Shown here: in pieces, positions 1 through 9,960 of the stretch
How positions within the stretch are numbered: the first letter of the stretch is position 1
Layout: each line of letters opens with the position of its first letter
Assembly (NCBI RefSeq): GCF_024679245.1
Contig: NC_090174.1
Location: 49,797,974-49,861,973, forward strand
Source: Pseudorasbora parva
Lineage: Eukaryota; Chordata; Actinopteri; Cypriniformes; Gobionidae
Length of the DNA: 64,000 nt
Direction of reading: 5' to 3'
Position numbers and translations under genes: made by a program
Notes under the pieces: generated by a model
Seen by the model: the letters and a program-made list of their open reading frames with translations, nothing else
Database searches by the model: none
What the model was told of the DNA's origin: nothing

Positions 1-1109
1 ATTCACTTGTGAATGCAACCAAACAAATGTAATCATTCATGTGAACAAAATTATGAGTTCATATTCAATGTGTAATGTTTGAAGAATTTCATACACTGCT
101 ACCTGCAGTTTCTGTCATGTACTGACTCTCCTATAATTGTTATTTTGATGTCTGAGATTAAATATTAATTTTAATCTCTGCTTGGAAACAATGGAAGAGA
201 TTACTTAAATAAGAAAAAGATTAAGAATTGATGTAGCATAGAAGTGTAGGTTTAAGTTTTAATGGAATTATCCTTAAGATCTTATCAAATTATGTTACCT
301 GTCATTCATTTGAATTCAGTTTAAATTATTGCCTTGAACTCGTTTCATCTTTTAGAATAATTCTCTTTTACTACTGCTTTTTGAGTTCATTTGGTAAACT
401 GTCTATCAGTGAACTGCAATTTTTCTGAGCATTCGACCAATTTTTTTTAGTTTAATAAGGCTTCAGATATTCATAGCGTTACACATACGATGGTGCCACT
501 GCCGTGGGTCACCAAAGACAACGTGCTGATGTGTTTATTTCTTTTTACTATAAAAATTTTCATCCTGCTTCGTTGGTTCAGCGGCGCCTGGAGACCTGAC
601 ATCAATTTCAGCCTGTCTTCCGATATGCAGCAGAGAAATGTTTACTTCTGGATAGCTGGGACCTCTATGCCATGAAGGTTGCGTGCTGTATGGTATCTCT
701 TCTCCACTGCATCTGGACTTTCACCTGCTGCTGTTTGTATTCAAGAGTGAGTGTGTCATTTCGGCTCATCTTTCACTCTCCTCGCAATCTTGTTACTTAA
801 AGCTGAGGGGGTCAAAGTTTAGTACTGAATCGTCATGAGCTGACCACTGCCAAAGCCTCTGAGAATTTGGATGTATTACGTTAGCCCTCAAGGGTGCGTT
901 CTATTTATTCCATTTGTCAATTTCTATAGATATGGAGGAAGAAGGAGATTTGTTCAAGCACTGTGAAAAATGAGAGTGTGTCTCAAGCCGTCATACTTTC
1001 ACAGTGATATTTCTGAAACCAAAGAGACCGCTAAAAGGGGAAAACTGCCATGTAGATGTGAGGAATAAATTTGTCCACACAAAAATACCCCTTCAAGAAC
1101 ATATTATGT
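1..1109. other. Unassigned AT-rich sequence
   Basis: I see no gene, RNA or recognisable repeat here. The sequence is AT-rich with ordinary complexity. A short open frame at 490-675 has no recognisable domain and no exon-like context. Confidence 0.5.
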
Positions 1110-1232
1110 TGAAGGGTTAGTCCACACAAAAAATTTGAATTCTGTCATCGTCATTTCATTCCAAACCCATAAGACTTTGCCTAAATATTTTACATTCTTT
1201 ACAATATTGTTATATTATTTGTTATATGTGTT

Positions 1233-1620
1233 TGTGATAAAGTTCGTTATATTCAGAAAGGAAGAAGACAGGGGTCGGCTTTGACTGGGACTCGCTTTTA
1301 TTCAGTCTCTTTAAACTCAAAACAAAACAAACGCTCAGTGGCGTGACTCTCTTCTTTATGGTGTGTATCGCTCCTTTAATGATCCTCTTTGTAACAGCTT
1401 AGGTTCTCTCTCTCAAGGCCAACAGTCGCAAAGTCCTAGTCCAACTCTCTCTCTCAACTCTCTCCCGGGCCGCGGCTTAAATGTGCTCTCTCCACGCCAA
1501 TCACTGCAATCAGAGACAGGTGCATTAAACCAATCAGAGTCTCATCTCCCATTCCCTTTAAAGTCAGCATCAAACGCAAGTTGAGATCGTCTTTTTCTTG
1601 TGACGTATATCTGAGTGTCA
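1233..1620 (-). repeat. Gypsy 3' LTR
   Basis: On the minus strand it begins TGACACTCAGATATACG and ends TATCACA, giving TG...CA ends and a length of about 388 bp. The start boundary is supported by the partial copy at 33248 onward, which has the same TGACACTCAG junction after GAGGCCG. The end boundary is supported by the 5' LTR remnant at 3223. Confidence 0.7.
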
Positions 1621-1733
1621 CGGCCTCTGAAATTAGAAAAAAAAAATTGGCCGGGGCTTGATTACATCCTTCTGGAATTGATTGGATCGTTGGAAGTTGG
1701 GTGTTGTAAACAAAATGGAGGCAGATTTGAATG

Positions 1734-2400
1734 CTAGCGACAGGTGTCTGAGAGGCGGTGCAGAAACATCACAAAGTGATAGCATTTATCCCAATTTTTG
1801 GCGTCCTCATGAACGAACTTACGAATCATCGTTTTCAACGTGCGATTAAATCTTTCTACCAGCCCGTCTGTTTGTGGTTGAAAGACGCTGGTACGAATAG
1901 ATTTAATGCCCAACAATTCATACATTTCGTGGATTGTCCGTGACATGAACGCCGTGCCTTGATCGGTGAGAATCTCTTTCAGGATTCCCACCCGGGAGAT
2001 TAGGGAGAACAGTGCACTCGCAACACTTTTCGCTGAAATGTTGCGCAGTGGCACTGCCTCCGGATATCGCGTTGCATAATCCACTAGGACTAAAGCAAAG
2101 CGATGTCCGCGAGCTGACCATTCTAATGGCCCGATGAGGTCCATACCAATTCTTTCGAAGGGGACCTGCATCAAAGGAAGGGGGCACAATGGTGCTTTTG
2201 GTTGGGCCAGTGGGTTTACCAACCGACATTCACGACAAGACGCACACCACCGGCGTACATTCTCGTGAATGCCAAAAGAATCGGGCCATGAGAAGGTTTA
2301 GGGTCGCTGTTTGCCTTAAATGCCCGGCCATCGGATTGTAATGAGCCGTCTGGAAAAGCTAACAACTGGGTTGTAGTCTGCTTTGTCTGGGCGTCTTGGG
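1734..2400 (-). pseudogene. Gypsy integrase remnant
   Basis: The uninterrupted part (2222 down to 1734, about 160 residues) holds the DDE integrase core of a Ty3/Gypsy pol: MDLIGPL with the first Asp, LTDQGTAF with the second Asp, and GLVERFNRT with the third acidic residue. Upstream on the same strand, outside the main frame, a zinc-finger-like HHCC stretch is readable with frameshifts: a HYNPMAGH-like half near 2340 and a WCASCREC half near 2250. After NWDKCYHF the protein stops abruptly and is followed directly by 3' non-coding sequence, so the chromodomain-side C-terminus is missing. It would normally insert element cDNA into the host genome; this copy cannot encode a complete enzyme. Confidence 0.85.
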
Positions 2401-3182
2401 TCACCCGATACAACATGTCTTTTAACAGAGTAAAATAGGGAAAAGTAAGCGGTTGATCAGGACGCATGAGATGGCCGTCGATGGCACAGACCTGATTAAA
2501 CGCATTTTTTAGCGTTTCGTCCTTGGTCTGTTCCAAGGGAAAATCATCGCGTTCCGAAAACACTGGCGTTTCCGGACCACTCTGTTCCCCTGGATCAGTG
2601 CCCAGTGGTCTCGGCTCGACCTCCCCCACCTGAGCGACCGCCACCTTCCCACTCTCTTGTTTTCCCCAAGAGGCATCCACAAAGGGCCGAACGAACTCGT
2701 CCAGGGTCAGGGTCCGGAACCGCTGCTGATGTTGTTCTGGGGTCCGGCCGACCCGCTGAAGGATGGCATGCTTCAGGTCGTCGTAGACCAGGAGATTCTG
2801 GACAGGCAGTTGGTGGGCGGCTACCTGGGCCTCTCCAGAAAACAGGCAGTAGCCTCATTGGCCAGTCCACTTTGGGCCAATCCCGATACCCGGCCGCCCG
2901 CTCGAAGAGCTCGATAAAGGCCTCTGGGTCATCCTTCGGACCCATATTTGCCAGCGGCACGGAGGCGGCCGAGTCGATGTTCTGTCTCTGGGGAACGGCC
3001 CCAATATCCCGCTCCATCCAGCTCCGGAAGAGCTCGCGGTCTTCATGCTGGGCCGTGAAAAGAGCTTCGAAACATTTCTGCTGTTCCTCCCTCACGGCGG
3101 ACAGGTCTTGATGGTGCTCTTGGTGAAGACCGGCGAGCGATTGGACAATGTCGGCAATTGGTGTCTTCGGCGGAGATTGCAT
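2400..3182 (-). pseudogene. Gypsy gag fused to pre-integrase linker, frameshifted
   Basis: The minus-strand frame from 3182 starts MQSPPKTPIADIVQSLAGLH and continues through MGPKDDPEAFIELFERAA and DWPMRLLP, a pattern I know from fish Gypsy gag proteins with a SCAN-like domain. Near 2850 the gag sequence moves to another frame. It resumes as a VRPFVDASWGKQ-like stretch near 2680, then runs into an acidic linker (SERDDFPLEQTKDETL, LTFPYFTLLKDMLYRVTQD) that normally lies just upstream of integrase. The missing middle corresponds to protease, reverse transcriptase and RNase H. Gag would form the particle shell; this copy is broken by at least one frameshift and the deletion. The start was chosen because the ATG lies just downstream of the primer-binding site. 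Confidence 0.75.
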
Positions 3183-3204
3183 GGCGGCGGCTCTCTTCTC
3201 CCTT

Positions 3205-3221
3205 CCAGGGTTTCGGCACCA
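3205..3221 (-). other. Retrotransposon primer-binding site
   Basis: On the minus strand TGGTGCCGAAACCCTGG begins one base after the LTR end (…ATCACA, C). TGG just inside a 5' LTR is typical of a tRNA-primed retrotransposon. I cannot say which tRNA matches. Confidence 0.6.
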
Positions 3222-3222
3222 G

Positions 3223-3274
3223 TGTGATAAAGTTCGTTATATTCAGGAAGGCAATCACTGCAATCAGAAACAGG
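3223..3274 (-). repeat. 5' LTR remnant with internal deletion
   Basis: The first part matches the 3' LTR end (TGTGATAAAGTTCGTTATAT). It then jumps to CAATCACTGCAATCAGAAAC, which in the 3' LTR lies about 240 bp further in (near 1499). The LTR has therefore lost its middle, and the match ends near 3274. Confidence 0.7.
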
Positions 3275-3597
3275 TCTTCGTCATCTGTGCTTGACCTACT
3301 TACCTGCCGCTCCGCGATTTTTTATTTTTGGGTTAACTATCCCTTCAATATTCAAAGAAAAAAAAAAGTCCAGATAACCCAAACTTATATAATCGAAAAA
3401 AGTAATAAAGGTGCCGTAAAAGTATTCCATATTAATCGCGAGGTTTACTCAAGTCTTGTGAAAAGACTAAAACCTTCTAGGCTTTATTAAACATATCTTA
3501 TTTTATGTTGAATATTAACCAAAGTCTTATGGGTTTAGAAAGACATGAGGGTGGGAAATTTATGATAGATCATTTTTGTGTGAACTATCCCTTTAAT

Positions 3598-4370
3598 GCA
3601 TTTTAATGGAAAAAAAAGTACACTTTTCACAAGAAAAAATATTTTCTGGTATAAACACAATTGGTTACAATTTTGTTTGAGTGCTAAATTGCATGTATGC
3701 AAAAGCAAAAGAGGAAAATGTGTTAGAAAGTAATTCCTTGCACCATCTTGCGTCATTTATTGAAGTGAAGAAGGAAAACCTTCTCAATCTCTTCTTACTT
3801 TTTGGGATTGTGTTCAGTTTAACTGCAATGAGCTGCTTCAGTACCTCAGTTCAGACTTAGAGAGAAAGAAAGAGAGAGTCTCCAAGGTGATTATAATAGT
3901 TAAAGGTTAATTTGAGTGTTGGAGCCCCAGGGCAGAACTCTGAATAGAGCAGTATGGACTCAGACACAGAACCCCGAGCCGATTTAATTACAGAGAACAA
4001 GCTCCACTCACACGGTGGAAAAGGGCACTCACAAAATGATGCCCTCTCAAGTGGAGCGTACTGAAAGGTGATGGTCTCAAAGATGATGCTCAGAAGTGTT
4101 GTGGGAGACAAAACCTTAAGAGCCAGCTGTTCTTAAACATCTCATCTGCTCTGCAGGGGTGTGATCAAGATGTGTGGCCTACAGTGGCCCTAGACACCTC
4201 CAAATTCGACACCATTATTGCCTGACTCAAGTCAGAAGTAAGACCTTCATTGATGTGGCATAAATGCAGTAGCAATTTGTCAACTCTGTACACATTCATT
4301 TTCAGTTGTGGGCAGCAACAGCCATTGACAATGTTTTTGCACCAGTTTCTTTTTTACATATAAATATTTG
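3598..4370. other. Unassigned sequence
   Basis: No gene or repeat recognised. It contains short purine-rich runs near 3865 only. Confidence 0.4.
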
Positions 4371-4374
4371 TCAA

Positions 4375-6057
4375 AGGTGCCCTAGAATGAAAAATCAACC
4401 TTGCCATAGTGACATAATAAGAGTTTAGTAGATGGACATCACATACTGTCTCAAACACCATTGCCTCCCTTCTTATGTAAATCTCGTGCATGAAAAACAC
4501 TTCTCAACTCCTCACTTCTCAATATACCGCCACTGGTGATGCAATCGCTGTGGATCATATAATATGTACACCCCCAACATTTGCAATTGTCCGAACATGT
4601 TCATTGTCAGGCGGAACTGACGGAGCCGAATCATCGGGACTGCAGGTAAACAAGCGACACGCGAGGATAGCAAAAACGGCAGCTCTCATGGACACCGATG
4701 TCATGTTCCAGGCTGTGCAGGAGATGTAAGGACTTTTCAAATGTTAACAGTCATGGTTGAGGTTTATTATAATCGGATACCCCAACAGTTAATTCAAAAT
4801 AATTTGTTTTTTCGGCCCATTTCAAGCAAGCTTCGCTCAGTGTCTAAAACTGAAGAAAGGGGCAATTACAACTGTATTCCTGCAAGCAGTAAGTAGTCAT
4901 TTATCCACTTATTGACTAGCTGTTTTAACAATTTCTGATTAAACTGAAAGTTTTCTAGAGGGACAGCATTGTCTACATAACGCAAGATGCGGACCTCCTT
5001 TATATTAGGTGGCCTTAACTACTATGTACTAACATTTTAACTAATAATTTGATACAATGCACTTATTGTGTACATACATGTTTTTACATTGTACTTACAT
5101 TTGAAAAATACCTGCATGTAATTACGTCTGTAATTGATTTCTGTAGTTACATTTGTAATTACACATTTGGCACTTCCCTTAAATCTAACTATCTATACTA
5201 TACTATCTATACTATCTATCTATACTTACCCACACCACCACAGCTGTCCCTAAATCTACCCATATCCCACCTCAATATCAGAAAAAGTGCTTTGCAATAC
5301 AATTTGAACACATTAAGTACATTGTACTTATTTTTTGATGTAAGTACATAGTACTTAAGGCCACCTAATATAAAGTAGGGCCAAAGATGCAAGTACAGTA
5401 AATATGGAAATATAGGAAACTCCAAGTACCATACAAAACTAAATAGTGTGTCTAATGACAAAGGTTAAAATTATTTGATATTACAAAATACAACCGTAGA
5501 TACGTTGCTTACAGATCTTTCACTCGATCCTTCTAGCAAACATAACCTTTTCTAACATATAAGGTAAAACGACAGTCATTTGACAAGGCTATTCATTTAG
5601 TAAAAATATAAGTTATATATTTATATTTTTGAGAACTGAAGTAGGTCTATGATATTTTTGCATGCTTGTATTTCAGAGTACATCACTGCATAGCCTACAT
5701 TGTGACTAACATTATATAAACATGCAATATCGTTGACGAAAAAAGACAGGTCTAAAATGTAGACTGAATGACACTAAGCAGAACATCTCAAATGGAGATT
5801 GCTAAAATGCAGCCTACTTGTTTATTGGTGTTTTCAGATCATCCGCGTGCAAGAGAGCTTGTGTTCGTGCGGTTGCCAGATTGGACATGTTTAGGTAAAA
5901 CACCGAATAGTATACGTGTTCTTTTCACAGAAAAGCTCTGATTGGGGGATTTAAATTAGGTACTGAAATCGAGCTCTCTCTCGCGTGCGGATGAGACCCT
6001 CTATGTACATATCAGAGAACAATTTAACATATTGTTTCAACTCATTCTAGGGCACCT
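4375..6057. mobile_element. TTAA-flanked TIR element (piggyBac-like, non-autonomous)
   Basis: The ends are mirror images: AGGTGCCCTAGAATGA at 4375-4390 and TCATTCTAGGGCACCT at 6042-6057. The right flank is TTAA (6058-6061) and the left flank is TCAA (4371-4374), consistent with one base change in a TTAA duplication. TTAA targets are typical of piggyBac and Kolobok transposons. No transposase is visible in the 1.7 kb. The same end sequence is a known abundant cyprinid repeat, from memory. A hAT-type MITE is nested inside at 4991-5382. Confidence 0.7.
4991..5382. mobile_element. hAT-type MITE with 8-bp target duplication
   Basis: Terminal inverted repeats contain TTATATTAGGTGGCCTTAA at the left and its exact complement at the right. 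The flanks CAAGATGC (4983-4990) and AAAGATGC (5383-5390) match at 7 of 8 bases, as expected for hAT insertion. The 392-bp interior has no coding sequence. A second copy in the opposite orientation lies at 54743-55495. Confidence 0.8.
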
Positions 6058-6315
6058 TTAATGTTGAAAACATGGCATGAAGAATTCATATGTGTATCTA
6101 ATAAAAGGCTGGTGGGTGTAAATGTCTTTACTGTTACCTTTGCTCAATTTATACATCCTTGCCAAATAAAAACATTGATTTCTTGATTAAATTAATAAAA
6201 CAAACTCTTACAATCCAAAAAAGATAAAACATGATATAAAATAAGATAAATGTGTTAAAACATTGCCTAATCTCATTAACCCAATATTGTGTATTGTCTT
6301 GTCTCATGACCTCAG

Positions 6316-6595
6316 GGTATGTTTACAAAACTGCAGTGTACTAAAAACTGAAATTTTTTTTGCATACAGACGACAGCATTGTCAAAATTATCCTCGTTCA
6401 CATAGATCACCGAAAACTACTAAAAAGCCAGGCCAGTAGTTGGCGATGTAAAGAAGCACTAGGTGCCTTGACTAAAGATGTAATAGGCATGCGCATGACG
6501 TCACCGTTTTCACAAATTCACATTTTTGCTGTTTACATGGCGACGATAACATAATTGTTTTCAAACAACACGTTCTCACACCCAACTTGAACATA
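6316..6595. repeat. Partial MITE end (GTTTACA-type)
   Basis: This stretch (TATGTTTACAAAACTGCAGT ... AAACAACACGTTCTCACAC) has an inverted counterpart at 9852-9960 (GTGAGAACGTGTTGTTTC ... TGTAAACAG), and related sequence occurs at 42610-42840. It looks like one end of a TIR element whose interior is now occupied by other repeats. The family is not identified. Confidence 0.35.
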
Positions 6596-7013
6596 TTGAC
6601 ACTCGGTCACACTCTGACTTTTTAATCCGCAGGGTATTCCCTTTAGTGGCATTTTTTGATTTGCATGTTACTCCATTGCTTTCAATGAGAAACCTTTGGC
6701 ATCATACACAGTGTTAGGCATGGGAATGTTATCATCATGATGAAATTATATAAGTTTATTGGGTTATAATTTTGCCATCATTATATGTTGAAGTGTGATT
6801 CTCAATTAAATCAGCCAGCATAATTTTATTTACATTAAATAAAAATAAATAAATAAATAAATAAATTATATATATATATATATATAATTTATTTATTTAT
6901 TTATTTATTTTTATTTTTATATATATATATATAGTTACGGGTTGTTGTCCCAAGGAAGGAGATACCAAGACTTCCAAACTCCAAGACTCTTTATTACCAA
7001 TATACTTGACTTC
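6502..7013 (+). repeat. Direct duplication, left copy
   Basis: This 0.5-kb stretch recurs almost unchanged at 8955-9410. Outside the AAAT/TA microsatellite I count roughly eight substitutions and one 3-bp indel in about 450 aligned bases. The copy runs from MITE-like sequence through a microsatellite into the first 80 bp of the LTR at 6933. Confidence 0.85.
6841..6932. repeat. AAAT / TA microsatellite
   Basis: (AAAT)n, then (TA)n, then (TTTA)n and (TA)n form a near-palindromic tract. The matching tract in the right duplicate (9293-9330) is about 50 bp shorter. Confidence 0.9.
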
Positions 7014-7278
7014 ACCAGGAACGTAGAACACTCGAGAAACATGAACAACAACACGTATGTATAACTGAGACCGGACGAGGAAGGAATGAACATGAGGGAA
7101 CTAAATAGACAGGGCTAACGAGGGGGACAGGTGGAACAGATGAAGACACAGAGCTGACATTACTTAACAGACCAGGGAGCTGAACTGAGGCGGGAAACTG
7201 AGAACAAAGGAATATGTGACAAAACAGAAAACCAGGACGTACAGGGGAAAATTCAGGAGACGATGACATAACGTGACA
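6933..7278 (-). repeat. LTR of an unclassified retrotransposon
   Basis: On the minus strand the segment begins TGTCACGTTATGTCATCG and ends ACAACCCGTAAC. It contains a plausible polyadenylation signal (AATAAAGAGTC) near its end. Immediately upstream (7281-7293) is a polypurine tract, AGGAGGGGGGAAT, where a 3' LTR would be primed. No matching second LTR is seen; the 80-bp match at 9330-9410 belongs to the local duplication. Confidence 0.55.
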
Positions 7279-7308
7279 TAATTCCCCCCTCCTGGTACGC
7301 ACGTCTTC

Positions 7309-8063
7309 TGGAGGCGTCGGAGTGGGCTCTGGAGGCGTCGGAGCGGGCTCTTGAGGTGGCGGAGCGGGCTCTGGGCAGCCTGGGTGCGGCTCTGGGAGCA
7401 GCGGAGCGGACTCTGGAGGGAGCGGAGCGGATTCATGAGGCTGCGGAGCGGGCTCTTGAGGGGGCGGAGCGGGCTCTTGAGGCGGCGGAGCGGGCTCTTG
7501 AGGCGACGGAGCGGGCTCTTGAGGCGGCGGAGCGGGCTCTTGAGGTGGCGGAGCGGGCTCTGGGCAGCCTGGGTGCGGCTCTGGGAGCAGCGGAGCGGAC
7601 TCTGGAGGGAGCGGAGCGGATTCATGAGGCTGCGGAGCGGGCTCTTGAGGGGGCGGAGCGGGCTCTTGAGGCGGCGGAGCGGGCTCTTGAGGCGGCGGAG
7701 TGGGCTCTGGAGGCGTCGGAGCGGGCTCTGGAGGCGTCGGAGCAGGTTCTGGAGGCGTCGGAGTGGGCTCTGGAGGCGGCGGAGCGGGCTCTTGAGGCGG
7801 CGGAGCGGGCTCTGGGCAGCCTGGGTGCGGCTCTGGGAGCAGCGGAGCGGACTCTGGAGGGAGCGGAGCGGATTCATGAGGCTGCGGAGCGGGCTCTTGA
7901 GGGGGCGGAGCGGGCTCTTGAGGCGACGGAGCGGGCTCTTGAGGCGGCGGAGCGGGCTCTTGAGGCGACGGAGCGGGCTCTTGAGGCGGCGGAGCGGGCT
8001 CTTGAGGCGGCGGAGCGGGCTCTTGAGGCGGCGGAGCGGGCTCTTGAGGCGGCGGAGCAGGTT
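7309..8063. repeat. GC-rich 21-bp minisatellite with higher-order structure
   Basis: The unit is close to GCGGCGGAGCGGGCTCTTGAG, repeated about 36 times. A variant block (CTGGGCAGCCTGGGTGCGGC and following) appears at 7371, 7560 and 7812. The spacings are 189 and 252 bp, which are 9 and 12 units, so the array has grown by duplication of blocks as well as of units. Since 21 is a multiple of 3, several reading frames stay open on both strands. The array sits directly upstream (minus strand) of the LTR at 6933-7278, so it probably belonged to the 3' part of that retroelement. Confidence 0.9.
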
Positions 8064-8081
8064 CAGCCCAGAGATCTATAA
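7356..8081 (+). other. Open frame across the minisatellite (Ala/Glu heptads)
   Basis: The plus-strand frame gives 241 residues made almost entirely of the heptad ALEAAER and variants (ALEATER, ALEGAER), ending at a stop in 8079-8081. A second plus frame (7351-8169) gives Arg/Leu/Ser repeats. The minus strand has a Leu/Arg/Ser frame (7877-7164) and a PPQEPAP heptad frame. Long frames in several phases are expected from a stop-free 21-bp repeat, so I do not call a gene. If the ALEAAER frame were translated it would predict a long amphipathic helix. No promoter or splice context was recognised. Confidence 0.2.
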
Positions 8082-8303
8082 GCCAGCCCTCTTCTGGCTC
8101 TTATGTGGTGGTGGCGATCATCTGGCTGGGCGGCGTGGTTCTTCTGCGGGCCCTCCTCGGCCTCCTTGACCGCTTGACAGACGTAGTGGGCTCGTGGAGG
8201 GTTGGAACTCTGGACCGCCCAACTCGGGAAGCGCTTGGGTGGTCTCTCGGAGCGCTGGGGCGGACTCTCGGAGTGCTGGGGCGGACTCTCGGAGCGCTAT
8301 ATG
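8064..8303 (-). other. Possible retroelement coding remnant
   Basis: GC-rich sequence next to the minisatellite. The minus-strand frame 8336-8118 has short repeats (ALRESAP) and a Pro/Arg/Gly-rich end. The composition matches the array and differs from the AT-rich surroundings. No catalytic motif is present and the family is unknown. Confidence 0.3.
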
Positions 8304-8560
8304 ATATAAAACACAGGATTTAACATGCAGATACACAATTTATTAAAAAAGTAAAAATATTCCAAATGTTCCGAGGCCAAACGATTGATTTGTGTGAAGA
8401 AAAGACCAATCACTGTCTCCATCTGCCATGCATACTATGCAGAAAATAAAAAAAATGCCGCCTGAAGAATCGTTACGTCAACTTTCATTGTGATATTGCA
8501 TCGGCTCTCATATGTCTCGTGACCAAGTGTGCCACATGACTCCTGAAAAGTAAAGCCAAA
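8303..8560. repeat. Dispersed repeat, copy 1
   Basis: This stretch (AAAACACAGGATTTAACATG, ATTCCAAATGTTCCGAGGCC, TGTCTCGTGACC) matches 25573-25890 in the same order and orientation with substitutions and indels. At 25.6 kb it lies inside a larger palindromic element, so this copy is probably a fragment of that family. Confidence 0.6.
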
Positions 8561-8747
8561 ACTTCTCGATCACCCAGAGGAGGCTGAATGCAGAATATGT
8601 AACAAACCATGCCCCCTCCATGTAATGTAATGGACATGAGACAAACTAAATCAAATTACACTTTCATTTTTTTTTTCTAAAGATGGTTTCTGTCCCTTTA
8701 GGCAGTTTTTATCGCGGTGATGTTGGTTCAAGTGTTTGGTTTTAGTT

Positions 8748-8945
8748 AGTGTAACGGAGGCCAGCTAGCATTCCTCTGACCTCAAGAGATGCTCTAGCGA
8801 CTGACACTTGAGGTTACAGCATTTAGCCTCCTTTTTAGAGCGTCCGACACTCGTGCCCTGGTGACCCTGGATCGACTCCTGCTTGGAGCTGCTGGTTCGA
8901 ACAGGAGGGGTTACTTTGGTGCCGTGACCTGGGTGGAGTGAGTGT
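8748..8945 (+). repeat. tRNA-related SINE-like repeat, copy 1
   Basis: The segment CTCAAGAGATGCTCTAGCGA, then a TTTAGCCTCC / TTAGAGCGTCCGACACTCGT block, then CTGGTTCGAAC resembles a tRNA half with a B-box-like GGTTCGA. It matches 32750-32912 (TTAGAGCATCTGACTCTCAT). The tRNA origin is an inference from these boxes. Confidence 0.4.
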
Positions 8946-8954
8946 AATAGAGGC

Positions 8955-9410
8955 CACCATTTTCACAAATTCACATTTTTGCTGTTTACATGGCGACGAT
9001 AACATAATTGTTTTCAAACAACACGTTCTCACACCCAACTCGAACATATTGACACTCGGTCACACTCTGACTTTTTAATCCGCAGGGTATTCTCTTTAGT
9101 GCCATTTTTTGATTTGCATGTTACTCCATTGCTTTCAATGAGAAACCTTTGGCATCATACACAGACGTGTTAGGCATGGGAATGTTATCATCATGATGAA
9201 ATTATATAAGTTTATTGGGTTATAATTTTGCCATCATTACATGTTGAAGTGTGATTCTCAATTAAATCAGCCAGCATAATTTTATTTACATTAAATAAAA
9301 ATAAATAAATAAATAAATTATATATATATAGTTACGGGTTGTTGTCCCAAGGAAGGAGATACCAAGACTTCCAAACTCCAAGACTCTTTATTAACAATAT
9401 ACTTAACTTC
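8955..9410 (+). repeat. Direct duplication, right copy
   Basis: Partner of 6502-7013. It begins directly after the SINE-like repeat and ends inside the LTR sequence at ACTTAACTTC, where unrelated sequence follows. Order and strand are the same as in the left copy. Confidence 0.85.
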
Positions 9411-9851
9411 TGGAGGAGATTGAAGCTGTAACTATAATCTCTATATTTCCATAACTGTTTATTTCACAAAATGTTGTTGATTAGGCGGGAGTGTGAGCGA
9501 GGCCTTGATATCGCAGTTCTATTTCGCACTCACTACTGTGCAGACCCAGGCTCCAAGTTGCTACTGTGCAGATTATTTTGCAATAAATACCTGACTGTAC
9601 TTTTGTTTGCCCGTTATGTGTTTTATATTGTTTCGAAGTGGGTAGGTTTAGGGTAGGAGTGGGGTTAGTGGCTCCAAAATATAAAAGTAGCCTATAAATA
9701 TTTATAAAATCATATCTACTTTTACAAATGCGAAGAATTATATGTCTTGATCTGCCGAATAAGGCAAACAACTAAAAGAAATGGAGTACCCTGTGCATCG
9801 AAAAATGACGCTAAAGAAGTACCCTGTGCGTTAAAAAACTACACAGGTCAT

Positions 9852-9960
9852 GATCAGTTGGATGTGAGAACGTGTTGTTTCAAAAATGTGCACTTTGAAA
9901 CCCGTTTTCAAAAGCTTGCATTTAAACGTTGTGTAAACAGTATTTGTATACATATTATTG
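9852..9960. repeat. Inverted counterpart of the 6.5-kb MITE end
   Basis: GTGAGAACGTGTTGTTTC here is the complement of AAACAACACGTTCTCAC at 6566 and 9018, and the segment runs out to TGTAAACAG. It may be the other end of the MITE split by the composite region. Confidence 0.35.

Larger units (their letters stand above)
1233..3274 (-). mobile_element. Internally deleted Ty3/Gypsy LTR retrotransposon
   Basis: Read on the minus strand the order is: 5' LTR remnant (3223-3274), primer-binding site, gag remnant, pre-integrase linker, integrase remnant, 3' LTR (1233-1620). Both LTR copies share TGTGATAAAGTTCGTTATAT. Protease, reverse transcriptase and RNase H are absent: gag-like sequence runs directly into the linker upstream of integrase near 2600. 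The integrase is cut short close to the 3' LTR. The copy is therefore non-autonomous and degraded. A second fragment of the same family lies at 33075-33346 on the plus strand. Confidence 0.85.
1110..3597. mobile_element. TIR element (MITE type) split by a retrotransposon
   Basis: The left arm from about 1113 (AGGGTTAGTCCACAC, then a CTGTCATC and CATTCCAAACCCATAAGACTTT run) is mirrored by the right arm ending near 3595 (AAAGTCTTATGGGTTTAGA ... GTGAACTATCCCTTTAA). The arms are about 65-70 bp and imperfect. They match a repeat very common in cyprinid genomes whose ends read like AAAGGGATAGTTCAC; that family knowledge is from memory. A Gypsy element lies between the arms, so this copy was the older insertion. 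Single arms of the same family occur at 23600-23656 and 44318-44377. I did not find a clean target duplication. Confidence 0.6.

Noticed and set aside
2605..3111. 168-codon plus-strand frame
   Set aside because: Antisense shadow of the Gypsy gag remnant, which has recognisable protein motifs on the minus strand.
7351..8169. 272-codon plus-strand open frame as a host gene
   Set aside because: It is one of several frames left open by a stop-free 21-bp repeat, with no initiation or splice context that singles it out.
6502..9410. The two direct repeats as LTRs of one retrotransposon
   Set aside because: They lack TG...CA ends and contain part of a separate LTR that has its own polypurine tract, so a local duplication fits better.
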